20,922 nt of DNA from an uncultured Collinsella sp. (GCA_902492855.1 CABUMU010000022.1:1-20922); one strand, 5' to 3'. Positions 7,049 to 14,941 are shown, counted from the first letter of the stretch. Program-made: numbers and translations. Notes: generated by a model from the sequence alone, not told the origin.

Positions 7049-8344
7049 ATGCTCGCCTTTTTACAAACCAACACACCCATCGTGATCTTCAACCAGATTG
7101 TTGTCACGCTGCTCACGGTCTGCTTTCTGTACCAGGTGGTCTTCTTTGTCATTGGCGCTCTTCGTGGCGAGGTCGCGCCTCCCAAGGCCAAAAAACTTCA
7201 CCGCTATGCCTTCTTCATTGCTGCGCATAACGAGGAAGCCGTAATTGCCAATCTCGTACGCTCCATCAAGGACCAGGACTATCCGTCCGAGCTTATCGAG
7301 GTCTTTGTCGTTGCCGACGCCTGCACCGACAACACCGCGCAGCTCGCGCGCGAGGCCGGTGCCATTGTTTACGAGCGCAATGACCTGGCCCGCAAGGGCA
7401 AGAGCTGGGTCATGGACTTTGGCTTCGACCGCATTCTCAACGAGTATCCCGACACGTTTGAGGGCTACTTTATCTTCGATGCCGATAACGTTATCTCCCG
7501 CGATTACGTTTCCAAGATGAATGATGCCTTTGACCAGGGCTTCCATGTGGTCACGAGCTATCGCAATTCCAAGAACTTCGGCAGCTCGTGGATCTCGGCT
7601 GCTAATGCCACGTGGTATCTACGCGAGGCGCGCTTCCTCAACAACGCGCGTAATATCTGCAAGACGTCCTGCGCTGTTTCGGGTTCGGGTTACCTTATCT
7701 CGTCAAGCGTTATCGAGGGCATGCACGGTTGGCAGTTCCACACGCTGTCCGAGGACATTCAGTTCACTACGTTCTGCGCTATTCACGGTATTCGCATTGG
7801 CTATGCGCCGGCGGAGTTCTTTGACGAGCAACCCGTGACGTTCAAGGCATCCTGGAAGCAGCGTATGCGCTGGACCAAGGGCTTTTACCAGGTGTTCTTT
7901 ACCTACGGTAAGCATCTGGTCAAGTCGACGTTCCGCTATCATCGCTTTGCCGCCTACGACATGTTCATGACGATCGCCCCGGGTATGCTGCTATCGCTGA
8001 TCTCGATGCTCGCTAATGCGACGTTCTTGATTGTGGGTGGCCTTTCGCATGGTTTCTTGGCTACCGAAGTTGAGATGCAGGCGTGCGCCGCTTCGCTCAT
8101 TATGACCTTCGCCATGATGTATCAGACCTTCTTTATCCTGGCGCTGCTCACGACTATCTTTGAGTACAAGCACATTCACTGCGCGCAAAAGTGGCGTCTG
8201 GTGACTAACCTGTTTACCTTCCCGATCTTTATGTTCAGCTATATCCCTATCACGGTGGCCGCGCTGTTCCTGAAGGTCGACTGGGTGCCGACGCAGCACG
8301 CCGTCAACGTTACCCTTGACGAGGTCATGCAAGGCGCCAAATAA
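7049..8344 (+). CDS. Membrane glycosyltransferase, family 2 (processive synthase-like)
   Basis: The 431-residue integral membrane protein transfers a sugar from a nucleotide-sugar donor. One N-terminal helix (about 13-36) leads into a cytosolic GT-A domain: FFIAAHNEEAVI (55-66), VVADACTDNT (87-96), the donor/metal motif DADN (144-147), the acceptor-site SEDIQFT (234-240) and QRMRWTKG (271-278). This D,D,ED,QxxRW set is that of cellulose, hyaluronan or poly-N-acetylglucosamine synthase-like enzymes. Three or more C-terminal helices follow (about 305-333, 345-372, 388-409). GGGAG lies 5 nt before ATG 7049. No PilZ domain or partner polysaccharide genes are next to it, so the polymer or lipid acceptor is unknown. 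It appears to be transcribed alone, ending at the terminator at 8353. Confidence 0.88.
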   Translation: MLAFLQTNTPIVIFNQIVVTLLTVCFLYQVVFFVIGALRGEVAPPKAKKLHRYAFFIAAHNEEAVIANLVRSIKDQDYPSELIEVFVVADACTDNTAQLAREAGAIVYERNDLARKGKSWVMDFGFDRILNEYPDTFEGYFIFDADNVISRDYVSKMNDAFDQGFHVVTSYRNSKNFGSSWISAANATWYLREARFLNNARNICKTSCAVSGSGYLISSSVIEGMHGWQFHTLSEDIQFTTFCAIHGIRIGYAPAEFFDEQPVTFKASWKQRMRWTKGFYQVFFTYGKHLVKSTFRYHRFAAYDMFMTIAPGMLLSLISMLANATFLIVGGLSHGFLATEVEMQACAASLIMTFAMMYQTFFILALLTTIFEYKHIHCAQKWRLVTNLFTFPIFMFSYIPITVAALFLKVDWVPTQHAVNVTLDEVMQGAK

Positions 8345-8352
8345 CCACCACC

Positions 8353-8394
8353 AAAACCACCGCAAAGGGGACAGGCACCTTTGTGGTGGTTTTT
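8353..8394 (+). terminator. Terminator with the recurrent 'aaccacc' hairpin
   Basis: A 16-bp stem with one G-U pair (8353-8368 with 8378-8393) has a loop GGACAGGCA and is followed by a short T run, then GCTTTT. The stem shares its AAAACCACC...GGTGGTTTT arms with the terminator at 563-601. A partial third ACCACC unit sits just upstream (8344-8352). Confidence 0.85.
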
Positions 8395-8425
8395 GCTTTT
8401 GCGATGCAGCTCGAGGAGGAGTCCG

Positions 8426-8848
8426 ATGGCCTATATCCCGTTTTGGATTTGCATCTTTGCCGGCGTGGCAATTGATGCCCGAGAGCGACGGTTTCCCAAT
8501 GGGCTTGCCGGCGCATGTGCCGTGGCGGCGTTGGCGGGTGTTTGGCTCGACCTCGGTTTGAACACAGCGCTTGACCACGCGGGTCTTGCCGTCATTGTGT
8601 ATCTTGCTCTCGTGCTGACTGAGTCCCTCTGGCGTCGTCTTCGCCAAATCCCTGGCATCGGCATGGGGGATGCCAAGGCGCTCTTCGCGCTTTGCACGCT
8701 CGACCCTATGGGCGGCATCGTGGCATTTGCCGTCGCGCTCCTGGCCCTGGCTCTCTCTTGCCTCTTCACAAAATCGCGCTCCCTGCCATTGCTCCCGTTT
8801 TTGGTGCCGATTTTTGCCATAATCGAGGTCGTGGGCTGCACTTTGTAA
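8426..8848 (+). CDS. Small A24-family (prepilin-type) peptidase
   Basis: This hydrophobic 140-residue protein resembles minimal A24 aspartic peptidases such as CpaA/TadV, which process type IV or Flp prepilins at the membrane. Both catalytic aspartates are visible: D17 in AIDARERRFPNG, matching the D-x6-P-N pattern after the first helix, and D82 in GIGMGDAK, matching GxGDxK. Five or six short hydrophobic segments fill the rest. The N-terminal methylase domain of full-length PilD is absent, which is normal for this subgroup. ATG 8426 follows a strong GAGGAGG (8413-8419). No prepilin or secretion ATPase genes are nearby, so substrates must be encoded elsewhere. The gene starts only about 30 nt after a terminator, and the HD-protein gene follows after 31 nt. 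Confidence 0.8.
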   Translation: MAYIPFWICIFAGVAIDARERRFPNGLAGACAVAALAGVWLDLGLNTALDHAGLAVIVYLALVLTESLWRRLRQIPGIGMGDAKALFALCTLDPMGGIVAFAVALLALALSCLFTKSRSLPLLPFLVPIFAIIEVVGCTL

Positions 8849-8879
8849 CCGATTGCGCATCCTTCTTAAGGAGCATGCC

Positions 8880-10127
8880 ATGGCAACTAATCAAGAAACG
8901 GCCGTCATTAAGGCGCGCATGGACCGTATTCCCTCGGCGTTGTCGCCCGAACTTGTCGAGCGCATTGCCGCCGATCGTGCTTCGGGCTATGTCAACCCGT
9001 ATCGTTGCAACGACGATCAGGTCATTCGTCGTATTGATCGCGCCGCCGACAAAGGCAAGCTTATGCGTCCGGCGTTTATGCGTGATACCGAAAAGATACT
9101 TCATCTTCCGGCGTACACGCGTTATGCAGGCAAAACGCAGGTCTTTAGCTTCCGTAGCAATGATGATCTGTCGCGCCGCGGTTTACACGTGCAGCTTGTC
9201 TCGCGCATTGCGCGCGATATCGGTCGCGCCCTGGGGCTCAACTGCGATCTGATCGAGGCGATTGGCCTGGGCCACGACTTGGGACACACGCCCTTTGGCC
9301 ATGCCGGTGAGCGATTCCTCAATGATATTTACCACGAGCGCACGGGTCGCTACTTTTTCCATAACGTGCAGTCGGTCCGCGTGCTCGACGCGCTGTACGG
9401 CCGTAATGTGTCGCTTCAGACGCTCGATGGCGTGCTATGCCACAACGGCGAATATGAGCAGCGTGTGTTTGAGCTCTCGGACATGAGCTCCTTTGACCAG
9501 TTCGATCAGGCGGTCGAGGGTTGCATCGCCACGGGCTATAGCGCAATTGAGCATCTGCGTCCCATGACGCTCGAGGGCTGCGTCGTTCGCATCTCGGATA
9601 TTCTTGCCTACGTCGGTCGTGACCGTCAGGATGCGATCGCGGCGGGCCTACTTTCGCCCGACGCTTTTGATGATGGCCGGGGCGGTGCCTACAACAGTTG
9701 GATCCTCACGCATGCCTCCATCGATATCGTTGAGCACAGCTATGGTAAGCCGCGCATCGAGATGAGCGAGGACCTGTTTGAGGAAATTCGCCGTGCCAAG
9801 CGGGAGAATTACGAGAAGATCTACAGTAAGGGCGGTATCGAGGGCGATTCCGAGGCGGAGCTGCTCGAGGCGTTCGTAAAGCTCTACGACCGTTGCCTGC
9901 GGGATCTAAACAGTGGCGACGAGTCCTCTTACATCTTTAAGCACCATATTTCGCGCATTGAGCAGCAGCTTTCCTACTACGATCGCACCTATGCCTGGCA
10001 GGACGACAAGGATCAAGCCGTGGTGGATTACATCGCGAGCATGACGGACGGTTATTTCTGTGAGCTCACGAGCAAGCTGTTCCCTGGTCTGGAGTTTCCG
10101 CACCGTACCTATATTAACGAACGGTAG
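8880..10127 (+). CDS. dGTPase-like HD-domain phosphohydrolase
   Basis: The 415-residue product belongs to the deoxyguanosinetriphosphate triphosphohydrolase-like HD family, which hydrolyses dNTPs to deoxynucleoside and triphosphate. The HD metal ligands are readable: H103 (RRGLHVQLV), H132-D133 in IGLGHDLGHTPFGHAGE, and D240 in VVRISDILAYVGRD. RDTEKILHLPAYTRYAGKTQVF (68-89) matches the family's N-terminal signature. Residues 300-415 form the usual helical C-terminal part. ATG 8880 is chosen because AAGGAG (8868-8873) is 6 nt upstream. Actual substrate preference in this subfamily varies and cannot be assigned, so the gene symbol is left blank. It probably shares a transcript with the A24 peptidase gene; rarA follows after 60 nt, with its own possible promoter. 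Confidence 0.9.
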   Translation: MATNQETAVIKARMDRIPSALSPELVERIAADRASGYVNPYRCNDDQVIRRIDRAADKGKLMRPAFMRDTEKILHLPAYTRYAGKTQVFSFRSNDDLSRRGLHVQLVSRIARDIGRALGLNCDLIEAIGLGHDLGHTPFGHAGERFLNDIYHERTGRYFFHNVQSVRVLDALYGRNVSLQTLDGVLCHNGEYEQRVFELSDMSSFDQFDQAVEGCIATGYSAIEHLRPMTLEGCVVRISDILAYVGRDRQDAIAAGLLSPDAFDDGRGGAYNSWILTHASIDIVEHSYGKPRIEMSEDLFEEIRRAKRENYEKIYSKGGIEGDSEAELLEAFVKLYDRCLRDLNSGDESSYIFKHHISRIEQQLSYYDRTYAWQDDKDQAVVDYIASMTDGYFCELTSKLFPGLEFPHRTYINER

Positions 10128-10142
10128 TTCGTATAAATTCGG

Positions 10143-10148
10143 TATACT
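10143..10148 (+). promoter_or_regulatory. Possible -10 element for rarA
   Basis: TATACT (10143-10148) is a good -10 match about 40 nt before the chosen rarA start. No convincing -35 is seen at 16-18 nt upstream; that position overlaps the end of the previous gene and a small CGAAC/GTTCG dyad (10118-10131). Confidence 0.35.
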
Positions 10149-10187
10149 GTTAGTAGAAAACGTTTTTGAATGATGCACGGGATGGCT

Positions 10188-11537
10188 ATGGACGACCTTT
10201 TTTCTGCTTCGACGCGCGAGCGTTCCTTTCAGAATGCGCCGCTTGCGGTGCGCATGCGCCCTAATTCGCTCGACGAGTATGTGGGCCAGCAAAAGGCCGT
10301 CGGTAAGGGTTCATGGTTGCGTGCCGCGATCGAGCACGATGTGCTTTCGAGCGTGATTCTGTACGGGCCGGCCGGTACGGGTAAGACGACGCTGGCCCAC
10401 ATTATCGCCAACCATACCAAGAGCGAGTTTGTCGAGGTCAGTGCCGTGACGGGCACCGTGAAGGACTTGCGTCGCGTGATTGACGAGGCCAAGACGCGCC
10501 TGAATACGTACGACCGCCGCACCATTCTATTCATCGATGAGATTCACCGCTTCTCTAAGTCGCAGCAGGATGCTCTGCTGCATGCAGTTGAGAACCGTAC
10601 CGTTATTATGATTGGCGCTACGACGGAGAATCCGTACTTCGAGGTCAACTCGGCATTGCTCTCGCGTGGTCGTGTTGTGGAACTCGAACACCTTAAGGAC
10701 GGGGACATTGCCACGCTGATCGAGCGTGCGCTCGAGGCTCCGCATGGTCTGAACGGTAAGTTCTCGGCCGATGAGGATACGGTCAAGACCATTTGTACGC
10801 TGGCTGCGGGTGATGCACGCTCGGCCCTGACAACACTTGAGCTGGCGAGCGAGATTGCCGTCACGCGTCCCGATACCGAGGGGACGCCGGCTCCGGCGGC
10901 GGGGGAGCGATATCCCATCACCGTCGACGATGTGAAGATCGCCAACCCGCGTCGCGGTTTTACGTATGACAAATACGGCGACATGCACTACGACATCATC
11001 AGTGCGTTCATTAAGTCCATGCGCGGTAGCGACCCCGATGCCACGGTCTACTGGCTTGCGCGCATGATCGATGCAGGGGAGGATCCTAAGTTTATTGCAC
11101 GCCGTATTATGATTCATGCTTCTGAGGACGTTGGCAACGCCGACCCGCAGGCGCTTTTGGTGGCACATGCCGCGTTTAAGTCTGCCGAGGTTATCGGCTA
11201 TCCCGAGTGCCGCATTAACCTGGCTCAGGCTGCACTCTATGTGTGCTTGGCGCCTAAATCCAACGCGTGTGAGGCTTCGATCGATGCGGCGCTTGCCGAT
11301 ATCCGCTCTAGTGGGCTTCGCGAGGTGCCGAGCTATCTGCGCGATCGCCATCGCCCAGGCAGCGATGAATACGGTGTGTATAAGTATCCGCACGATTATC
11401 CCGAGGGCTGGGTCGACCAGCGCTATTTGCCCGAAGGCTTAGAACGCGGTGCATTTTGGCAGCCTGCCGGCCGCGGTTGGGAAGAATGGCGCGTAGAGCA
11501 AAGCGAACGCGACCGCAGCGGGAATGCGCCGAAGTAG
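10188..11537 (+). CDS. rarA: Replication-associated recombination protein A (AAA ATPase)
   Basis: RarA (MgsA) is a clamp-loader-like AAA+ ATPase acting at stalled replication forks. The 450-residue protein shows APLAVRMRPNSLDEYVGQ (18-34), Walker A GPAGTGKT (60-67), Walker B LFIDEIHRF (114-122), a sensor IGATTENP segment and the arginine-finger SALLSRGRV. The C-terminal tetramerisation domain includes MRGSDPDATVYWLARM and a GLREVPSYLRD segment. Start choice is uncertain: ATG codons occur at 10170, 10173, 10182 and 10188. I use 10188 because GGGATGG lies just upstream and the protein then starts MDDLF, like homologues. The length agrees with the family. The last 20 residues are charged and variable. 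Confidence 0.94.
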   Translation: MDDLFSASTRERSFQNAPLAVRMRPNSLDEYVGQQKAVGKGSWLRAAIEHDVLSSVILYGPAGTGKTTLAHIIANHTKSEFVEVSAVTGTVKDLRRVIDEAKTRLNTYDRRTILFIDEIHRFSKSQQDALLHAVENRTVIMIGATTENPYFEVNSALLSRGRVVELEHLKDGDIATLIERALEAPHGLNGKFSADEDTVKTICTLAAGDARSALTTLELASEIAVTRPDTEGTPAPAAGERYPITVDDVKIANPRRGFTYDKYGDMHYDIISAFIKSMRGSDPDATVYWLARMIDAGEDPKFIARRIMIHASEDVGNADPQALLVAHAAFKSAEVIGYPECRINLAQAALYVCLAPKSNACEASIDAALADIRSSGLREVPSYLRDRHRPGSDEYGVYKYPHDYPEGWVDQRYLPEGLERGAFWQPAGRGWEEWRVEQSERDRSGNAPK

Positions 11538-11568
11538 CTGCTGATAATTTTGTCCCACGTTGCTGCTC

Positions 11569-11599
11569 TTGGCATGTTCGGTCCCCTTTGGGGTACCAT
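11569..11599 (+). promoter_or_regulatory. Candidate promoter of the sigma operon
   Basis: TTGGCA (11569-11574) and TACCAT (11594-11599) are 19 nt apart, slightly longer than ideal. An imperfect dyad GGTCCCC-TTT-GGGGTACC overlaps the -10 and could be a binding site. Start codon follows 38 nt later. The rest of the 100-nt gap after rarA shows no terminator. Confidence 0.4.
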
Positions 11600-11637
11600 G
11601 AAAAGCGTCTGTATTTCGATTCCTTTGGGAGGCTTGT

Positions 11638-12225
11638 ATGAGTCCCATTCAAATCGCCTTGCTGCTGCTCGCCGTTGCCGGCGTGTGGGCTATCGTTGAG
11701 CTTGCGCTCACCCTGCGCAAGACCCGCACCGTTGTCGACTCGCTCGATAAGACCGTGAACGACCTCAACAACACCATCGCCGAGGCTCAGCCTGTGGTGG
11801 CAAAGCTCGATGGCGCTGTCGATGAGCTTACGCCGGCGCTTGCCCAGATGGAGCCGCTGCTTAAGTCGAGCAAGACGGCAGTTGATGCCCTTACCTCAAA
11901 TCTCGTAGAGGTCGAAGCCGTGGTTCGCGACATTTCCGAGGTTACGGGCAGCATGGCCGAGGCCAGCAATGCTGTGTCGAGCGTGACCGACTCTGCCGCC
12001 GGTGCTGTGCAGAAGCTCTTCAATAAGGTGAAGGCTCCTGCAGCCGACGCCGATCGCAAGCTCGCCGCTGCCGCTGCGGAGGCCGAGCAGCCTACCGAGC
12101 GCGTCCTAATTGGCGAGGACGAGGCCGCCGCGGGCGACGATGATGGTCAGAAGTCTGTATCCAAGCCGGCTCAGTATTACACCTATACGCCCGCCGAGAC
12201 CTCTGAGGAGTCCTGCGATGAGTAG
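11638..12225 (+). CDS. Membrane-anchored coiled-coil protein, DUF948-like
   Basis: This 195-residue protein has one N-terminal membrane helix (about 4-25) and then a long heptad-like helical region (about 28-125) rich in V, L, D and T. It resembles DUF948/YtxG-type proteins, a group linked to general stress in Firmicutes; the match is by overall pattern and not by a catalytic motif. The C-terminal 70 residues are Ala/Glu/Asp-rich and probably disordered. GGGAGG (11627-11632) lies 5 nt before ATG 11638. It is the first gene of the sigma operon and its last 8 bases overlap the anti-sigma-like gene, so the two are probably co-translated. A role as membrane anchor or stress-state sensor is inference. 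Confidence 0.7.
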   Translation: MSPIQIALLLLAVAGVWAIVELALTLRKTRTVVDSLDKTVNDLNNTIAEAQPVVAKLDGAVDELTPALAQMEPLLKSSKTAVDALTSNLVEVEAVVRDISEVTGSMAEASNAVSSVTDSAAGAVQKLFNKVKAPAADADRKLAAAAAEAEQPTERVLIGEDEAAAGDDDGQKSVSKPAQYYTYTPAETSEESCDE

Positions 12226-12595
12226 CGAAGCAACCTGCCCTATCACGCTGACCGTTGCCGGTGACCCGCGTCTCGCTCGCCTTGTGCGCATGACGGCAGC
12301 CAACGTTGGTGCCCTGTGCTCTATGTCTGTCGATCGCATCGAGGACATCCGCATGGCTGCTGAGGAGGCTTTCATCTTTGGTTGCACCGCGGTCGACTGC
12401 GATGACATCACCATCAAATTCGATGTCGATGAGACCCACGTTGGCATGACTATTGCCTTTGGCGACCAGGCTACGGTCGATGAAGACGACCAGGCTGCGG
12501 TGTATGCCGAGCTCATCCTCGCGAGCGTGTGCGACTCCTACGAAAAGACTACGGCGCCCCTGACGCTTTCCCTCGACCTCAAGGCGGATATCTAA
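12218..12595 (+). CDS. RsbW-like anti-sigma factor, ATP site apparently lost
   Basis: The 125-residue protein has the order of an RsbW/SpoIIAB-type GHKL domain: an N-terminal strand (ITLTVAGDP), the helix RLARLVRMTAANVGALC, and the N-box helix DRIEDIRMAAEEAFIFGC (39-56). RsbW-type proteins bind their sigma factor and phosphorylate an antagonist. Here the N-box asparagine is not kept (EEAFIFG where RsbW has SEACTNA), no DxGxGF box follows strand TIAFGD (78-83), and the glycine-rich GLGL lid motif is absent. The fold may still bind sigma, but ATP binding looks unlikely. Its position directly before the sigma gene (1-nt gap) is typical of a cognate regulator. GAGGAG (12205-12210) precedes ATG 12218. 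Function is inferred from context plus the N-terminal half. Confidence 0.72.
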   Translation: MSSEATCPITLTVAGDPRLARLVRMTAANVGALCSMSVDRIEDIRMAAEEAFIFGCTAVDCDDITIKFDVDETHVGMTIAFGDQATVDEDDQAAVYAELILASVCDSYEKTTAPLTLSLDLKADI

Positions 12596-12596
12596 T

Positions 12597-13388
12597 ATGA
12601 CCGAACGTTCCCGGAGCGGCAAGACCGCTTGGGACAAGGAGAAAACCCGCGAGCTGTTTCGTCGTTACAAGGAGACCGGTGATCCGGACGCCCGTGAGCA
12701 GCTCGTCATGTCCCATATGAACCTGGTAAGGTTTCTTGCCAACAAATTTAAGAATCGCGGCGAGCCGCTCGACGACCTCATGCAGGTCGGCTATCTGGGC
12801 TTGCTCAAGGCTATCGACCGTTTTGACCCCGAGCGCGGACTCGAGTTCACGACGTTTGCGACACCCACTATCCTGGGCGAGATCAAACGCCATTTTCGCG
12901 ACAAGGGCTGGAGTGTGCGCGTACCGCGTCGTCTGCAGGAGCTCTCGGCCAAGGTCAACCAGGCTACTGACAAACTTACCAACGAGCTGCAGCGTTCGCC
13001 CAAGGTTGAGGAGATCGCTGAGTATCTAGATGTGACTGTCGATGAGGTCCTCGAGGCTATGGAATCGTCTTCGGCCTATACCTCGGTGCCCATCGAGGCT
13101 CCTGGTGCGTCCGATTCCGACGATGCCCCTTCGATTCTCGACCGTTACGCCGACGACGACAACGAGCTCGACTTTACCGATGACCGCCTAGTGATCGAGG
13201 AAGCCATCCGTGATTTCTCGCCGCGCGAGCGCGAGGTGATCGAGCTGCGCTTTGTGAAGGGCATGACCCAGATCGAGATCGCCAAGAAGCTGGGTATTTC
13301 TCAGGTGCAGGTTTCGCGTCTGCTGCGCCGCACGCTTAAGAAGATTCAGGACAAGATCGACCCCGACGGAGTGATGATTCGTTCATGA
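12597..13388 (+). CDS. SigB/SigF/SigG-type RNA polymerase sigma factor
   Basis: The 263-residue group 3 sigma-70 factor has region 2 (about 36-108: MNLVRFLANKF, LDDLMQVGYLGLLKAIDRFDPERGLEFTTFATPTILGEIKRHFRDKGWSVRVPRRLQEL), region 3 (about 115-165) and region 4 (about 200-252) with the helix-turn-helix MTQIEIAKKLGISQVQVSRLLRRTL. The region 2 wording is that of the SigB/SigF stress and sporulation group, not of the primary sigma or ECF factors. This class is held inactive by RsbW-type partners, matching the gene just upstream. An acidic linker (172-196) separates regions 3 and 4. Its last bases overlap the next gene as ATGA. Which subtype it is, and its regulon, cannot be told from this window. 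Confidence 0.93.
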   Translation: MTERSRSGKTAWDKEKTRELFRRYKETGDPDAREQLVMSHMNLVRFLANKFKNRGEPLDDLMQVGYLGLLKAIDRFDPERGLEFTTFATPTILGEIKRHFRDKGWSVRVPRRLQELSAKVNQATDKLTNELQRSPKVEEIAEYLDVTVDEVLEAMESSSAYTSVPIEAPGASDSDDAPSILDRYADDDNELDFTDDRLVIEEAIRDFSPREREVIELRFVKGMTQIEIAKKLGISQVQVSRLLRRTLKKIQDKIDPDGVMIRS

Positions 13389-14794
13389 GTGAACACCCCC
13401 AACAAACCGATCGCGTGCTGCGCGACACCCGCATTCTGACGCTTCGCATTTGGGCTGTTGTCGGCTGCATTGTCATCGCCGCTGTCATCTTTAACCTTAT
13501 GGGCATCCTGGCGCCGGTTATCGAGTTTCTCGCTGTTGGTTCCATCATTGCCTTTGTGATGTCCCCGATCACCAACTGGCTCGAGCACCATGGCGTGAAT
13601 CGCGGCATCGGTTCGCTTATCGCGCTTATTGTTGTTGTTGCCGTGCTCGTCGGTGTCGTTTGCATCTTGTCGCCGATTCTCTTTGGTCAGATCATGGAAG
13701 TCCTGAGCCGCCTGCCCGAGCAGCTTCGTGTTGCGGGTGGCGATCTCAATGAGATGATCTCGCATGCCAAGACGCTCAATAACACGCCGCTCAAGGAGTA
13801 TTTGGACGATAATCTTTCGTCGGTGGTCACCGTGGCATCGAAGTATGTGTCTCAGATCGCTGCCGAGCTTGGCCGCGGTGTGTTCCCGCTCATCACCAAT
13901 ACGGCCTCGCAGTTGTTCGTGATCTTCCTTGGTCTGGTGCTTGCGTACTGGATGGCCTGCGACTACCCTCGCATGCACCACGAGATTTGCACCATCATCG
14001 GTCAGGAGAAGGAGACCTCGTACCGCTTTATGGTCGCCATTCTTTCTCGCTCTGTCGGCGGCTACATGCGCGGTATGGTCGTGACGTCTATCTGCGGTGG
14101 TTTCCTCGCCTTTATCGGTTTTATGATCATCGGGCATCCGTATGCGGCGCTCATGGCTATCTTTACCGGCATCATGCATTTGGTTCCGGTCGTCGGTCCC
14201 TGGGTGAGCGCAGCAATCGCCACAGTGCTCGGTTTCATGTTCAGCCCTATGTTGGCGTTATGGACGCTCATCGTGACGATGGTCGCGCAAAACGTCACCG
14301 ATAACGTGATTTCGCCTAAGGTCATGCAGAGCTCGGTGCAGGTGCATCCCATCATGAGCCTCACGGCGCTCGTTATTGGCTCAGCACTCATGGGCCCCAT
14401 CGGCATGATTATTGCCATCCCGCTTTGTGCGGCCCTCAAGGGTATCTTCGTGTACTACTTCGAGAATGAGACCGGCCGACAGCTTGTGGCCTATGACGGC
14501 GCCGTGTTTAAGGGCACGCCGTACCGCGATGCCGATGGCAACCCGGTCGCCGCCTACGACGCGCTCGGCGACGACACCTTCATCTACGAGTCCGAGCTCA
14601 TCGGCAACGAGACTGCGCCCGAGGCCAAGGCCATGCCCAAGCCCGAGCTCGATAATCCCTGGATCAAGCTCTCGGGCCTGCAGCCCGATGCCACGGGCTT
14701 CTTCAAGAACCCCTTTGCCAAGGACGATGACTCCAACTCGGACGACGATACCAAAACCGGCATCGACGGCTCCATGGATGATGACGACAACTAG
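13385..14794 (+). CDS. AI-2E family transporter
   Basis: This 469-residue polytopic protein belongs to the AI-2E (PerM/YdiK) family. The name reflects one member linked to autoinducer-2 export; other members are Na+/H+ antiporters or unassigned. Hydrophobic segments are at about 22-44, 45-60, 76-99, 166-190, 228-250, 252-270, 274-302 and 325-355. The family signature includes NVISPKVM (307-314) and HPIMSLTALVIGSALMGPIG (321-340). Residues 357-469 form a long hydrophilic tail ending in an Asp-rich stretch, beyond the normal core. The ATG overlaps the sigma stop codon by 4 nt, so it belongs to the sigma operon and may be tied to envelope or osmotic stress. Confidence 0.87.
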   Translation: MSEHPQQTDRVLRDTRILTLRIWAVVGCIVIAAVIFNLMGILAPVIEFLAVGSIIAFVMSPITNWLEHHGVNRGIGSLIALIVVVAVLVGVVCILSPILFGQIMEVLSRLPEQLRVAGGDLNEMISHAKTLNNTPLKEYLDDNLSSVVTVASKYVSQIAAELGRGVFPLITNTASQLFVIFLGLVLAYWMACDYPRMHHEICTIIGQEKETSYRFMVAILSRSVGGYMRGMVVTSICGGFLAFIGFMIIGHPYAALMAIFTGIMHLVPVVGPWVSAAIATVLGFMFSPMLALWTLIVTMVAQNVTDNVISPKVMQSSVQVHPIMSLTALVIGSALMGPIGMIIAIPLCAALKGIFVYYFENETGRQLVAYDGAVFKGTPYRDADGNPVAAYDALGDDTFIYESELIGNETAPEAKAMPKPELDNPWIKLSGLQPDATGFFKNPFAKDDDSNSDDDTKTGIDGSMDDDDN

Positions 14795-14828
14795 TGGGGC
14801 AATTCGGGTTAACATTCATACGCGCTAA

Positions 14829-14874
14829 CATGCAATTTCGCTGAAGGGCCGGCATTGGCCCTCTTTTTTGCATG
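14829..14874 (+). terminator. Terminator of the sigma operon
   Basis: AGGGCC (14845-14850) pairs with GGCCCT (14857-14862) and is followed by C and six T residues. An outer helix CATGCAA/TTGCATG (14829-14835 with 14868-14874) encloses it. The right arm of the outer helix also supplies the -35 of the alaS promoter. Confidence 0.82.
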
Positions 14875-14895
14875 GGCGCGGTGGGATGGTAATAT
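14868..14895 (+). promoter_or_regulatory. alaS operon promoter
   Basis: TTGCAT (14868-14873), a 16-nt spacer and TAATAT (14890-14895), preceded by TGG as an extended -10, make a strong vegetative promoter. The leader to alaS is only about 40 nt, too short for a T-box, so alaS is not regulated like ileS. Confidence 0.65.
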
Positions 14896-14941
14896 CGTTA
14901 CGTTTGAACTGTTTCGATGTGAAACCGAGGAGATTCCCTCT

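Noticed and set aside
14896..14941. T-box or other riboswitch before alaS
   Set aside because: The leader is too short, with no specifier stem or TGGN bulge.
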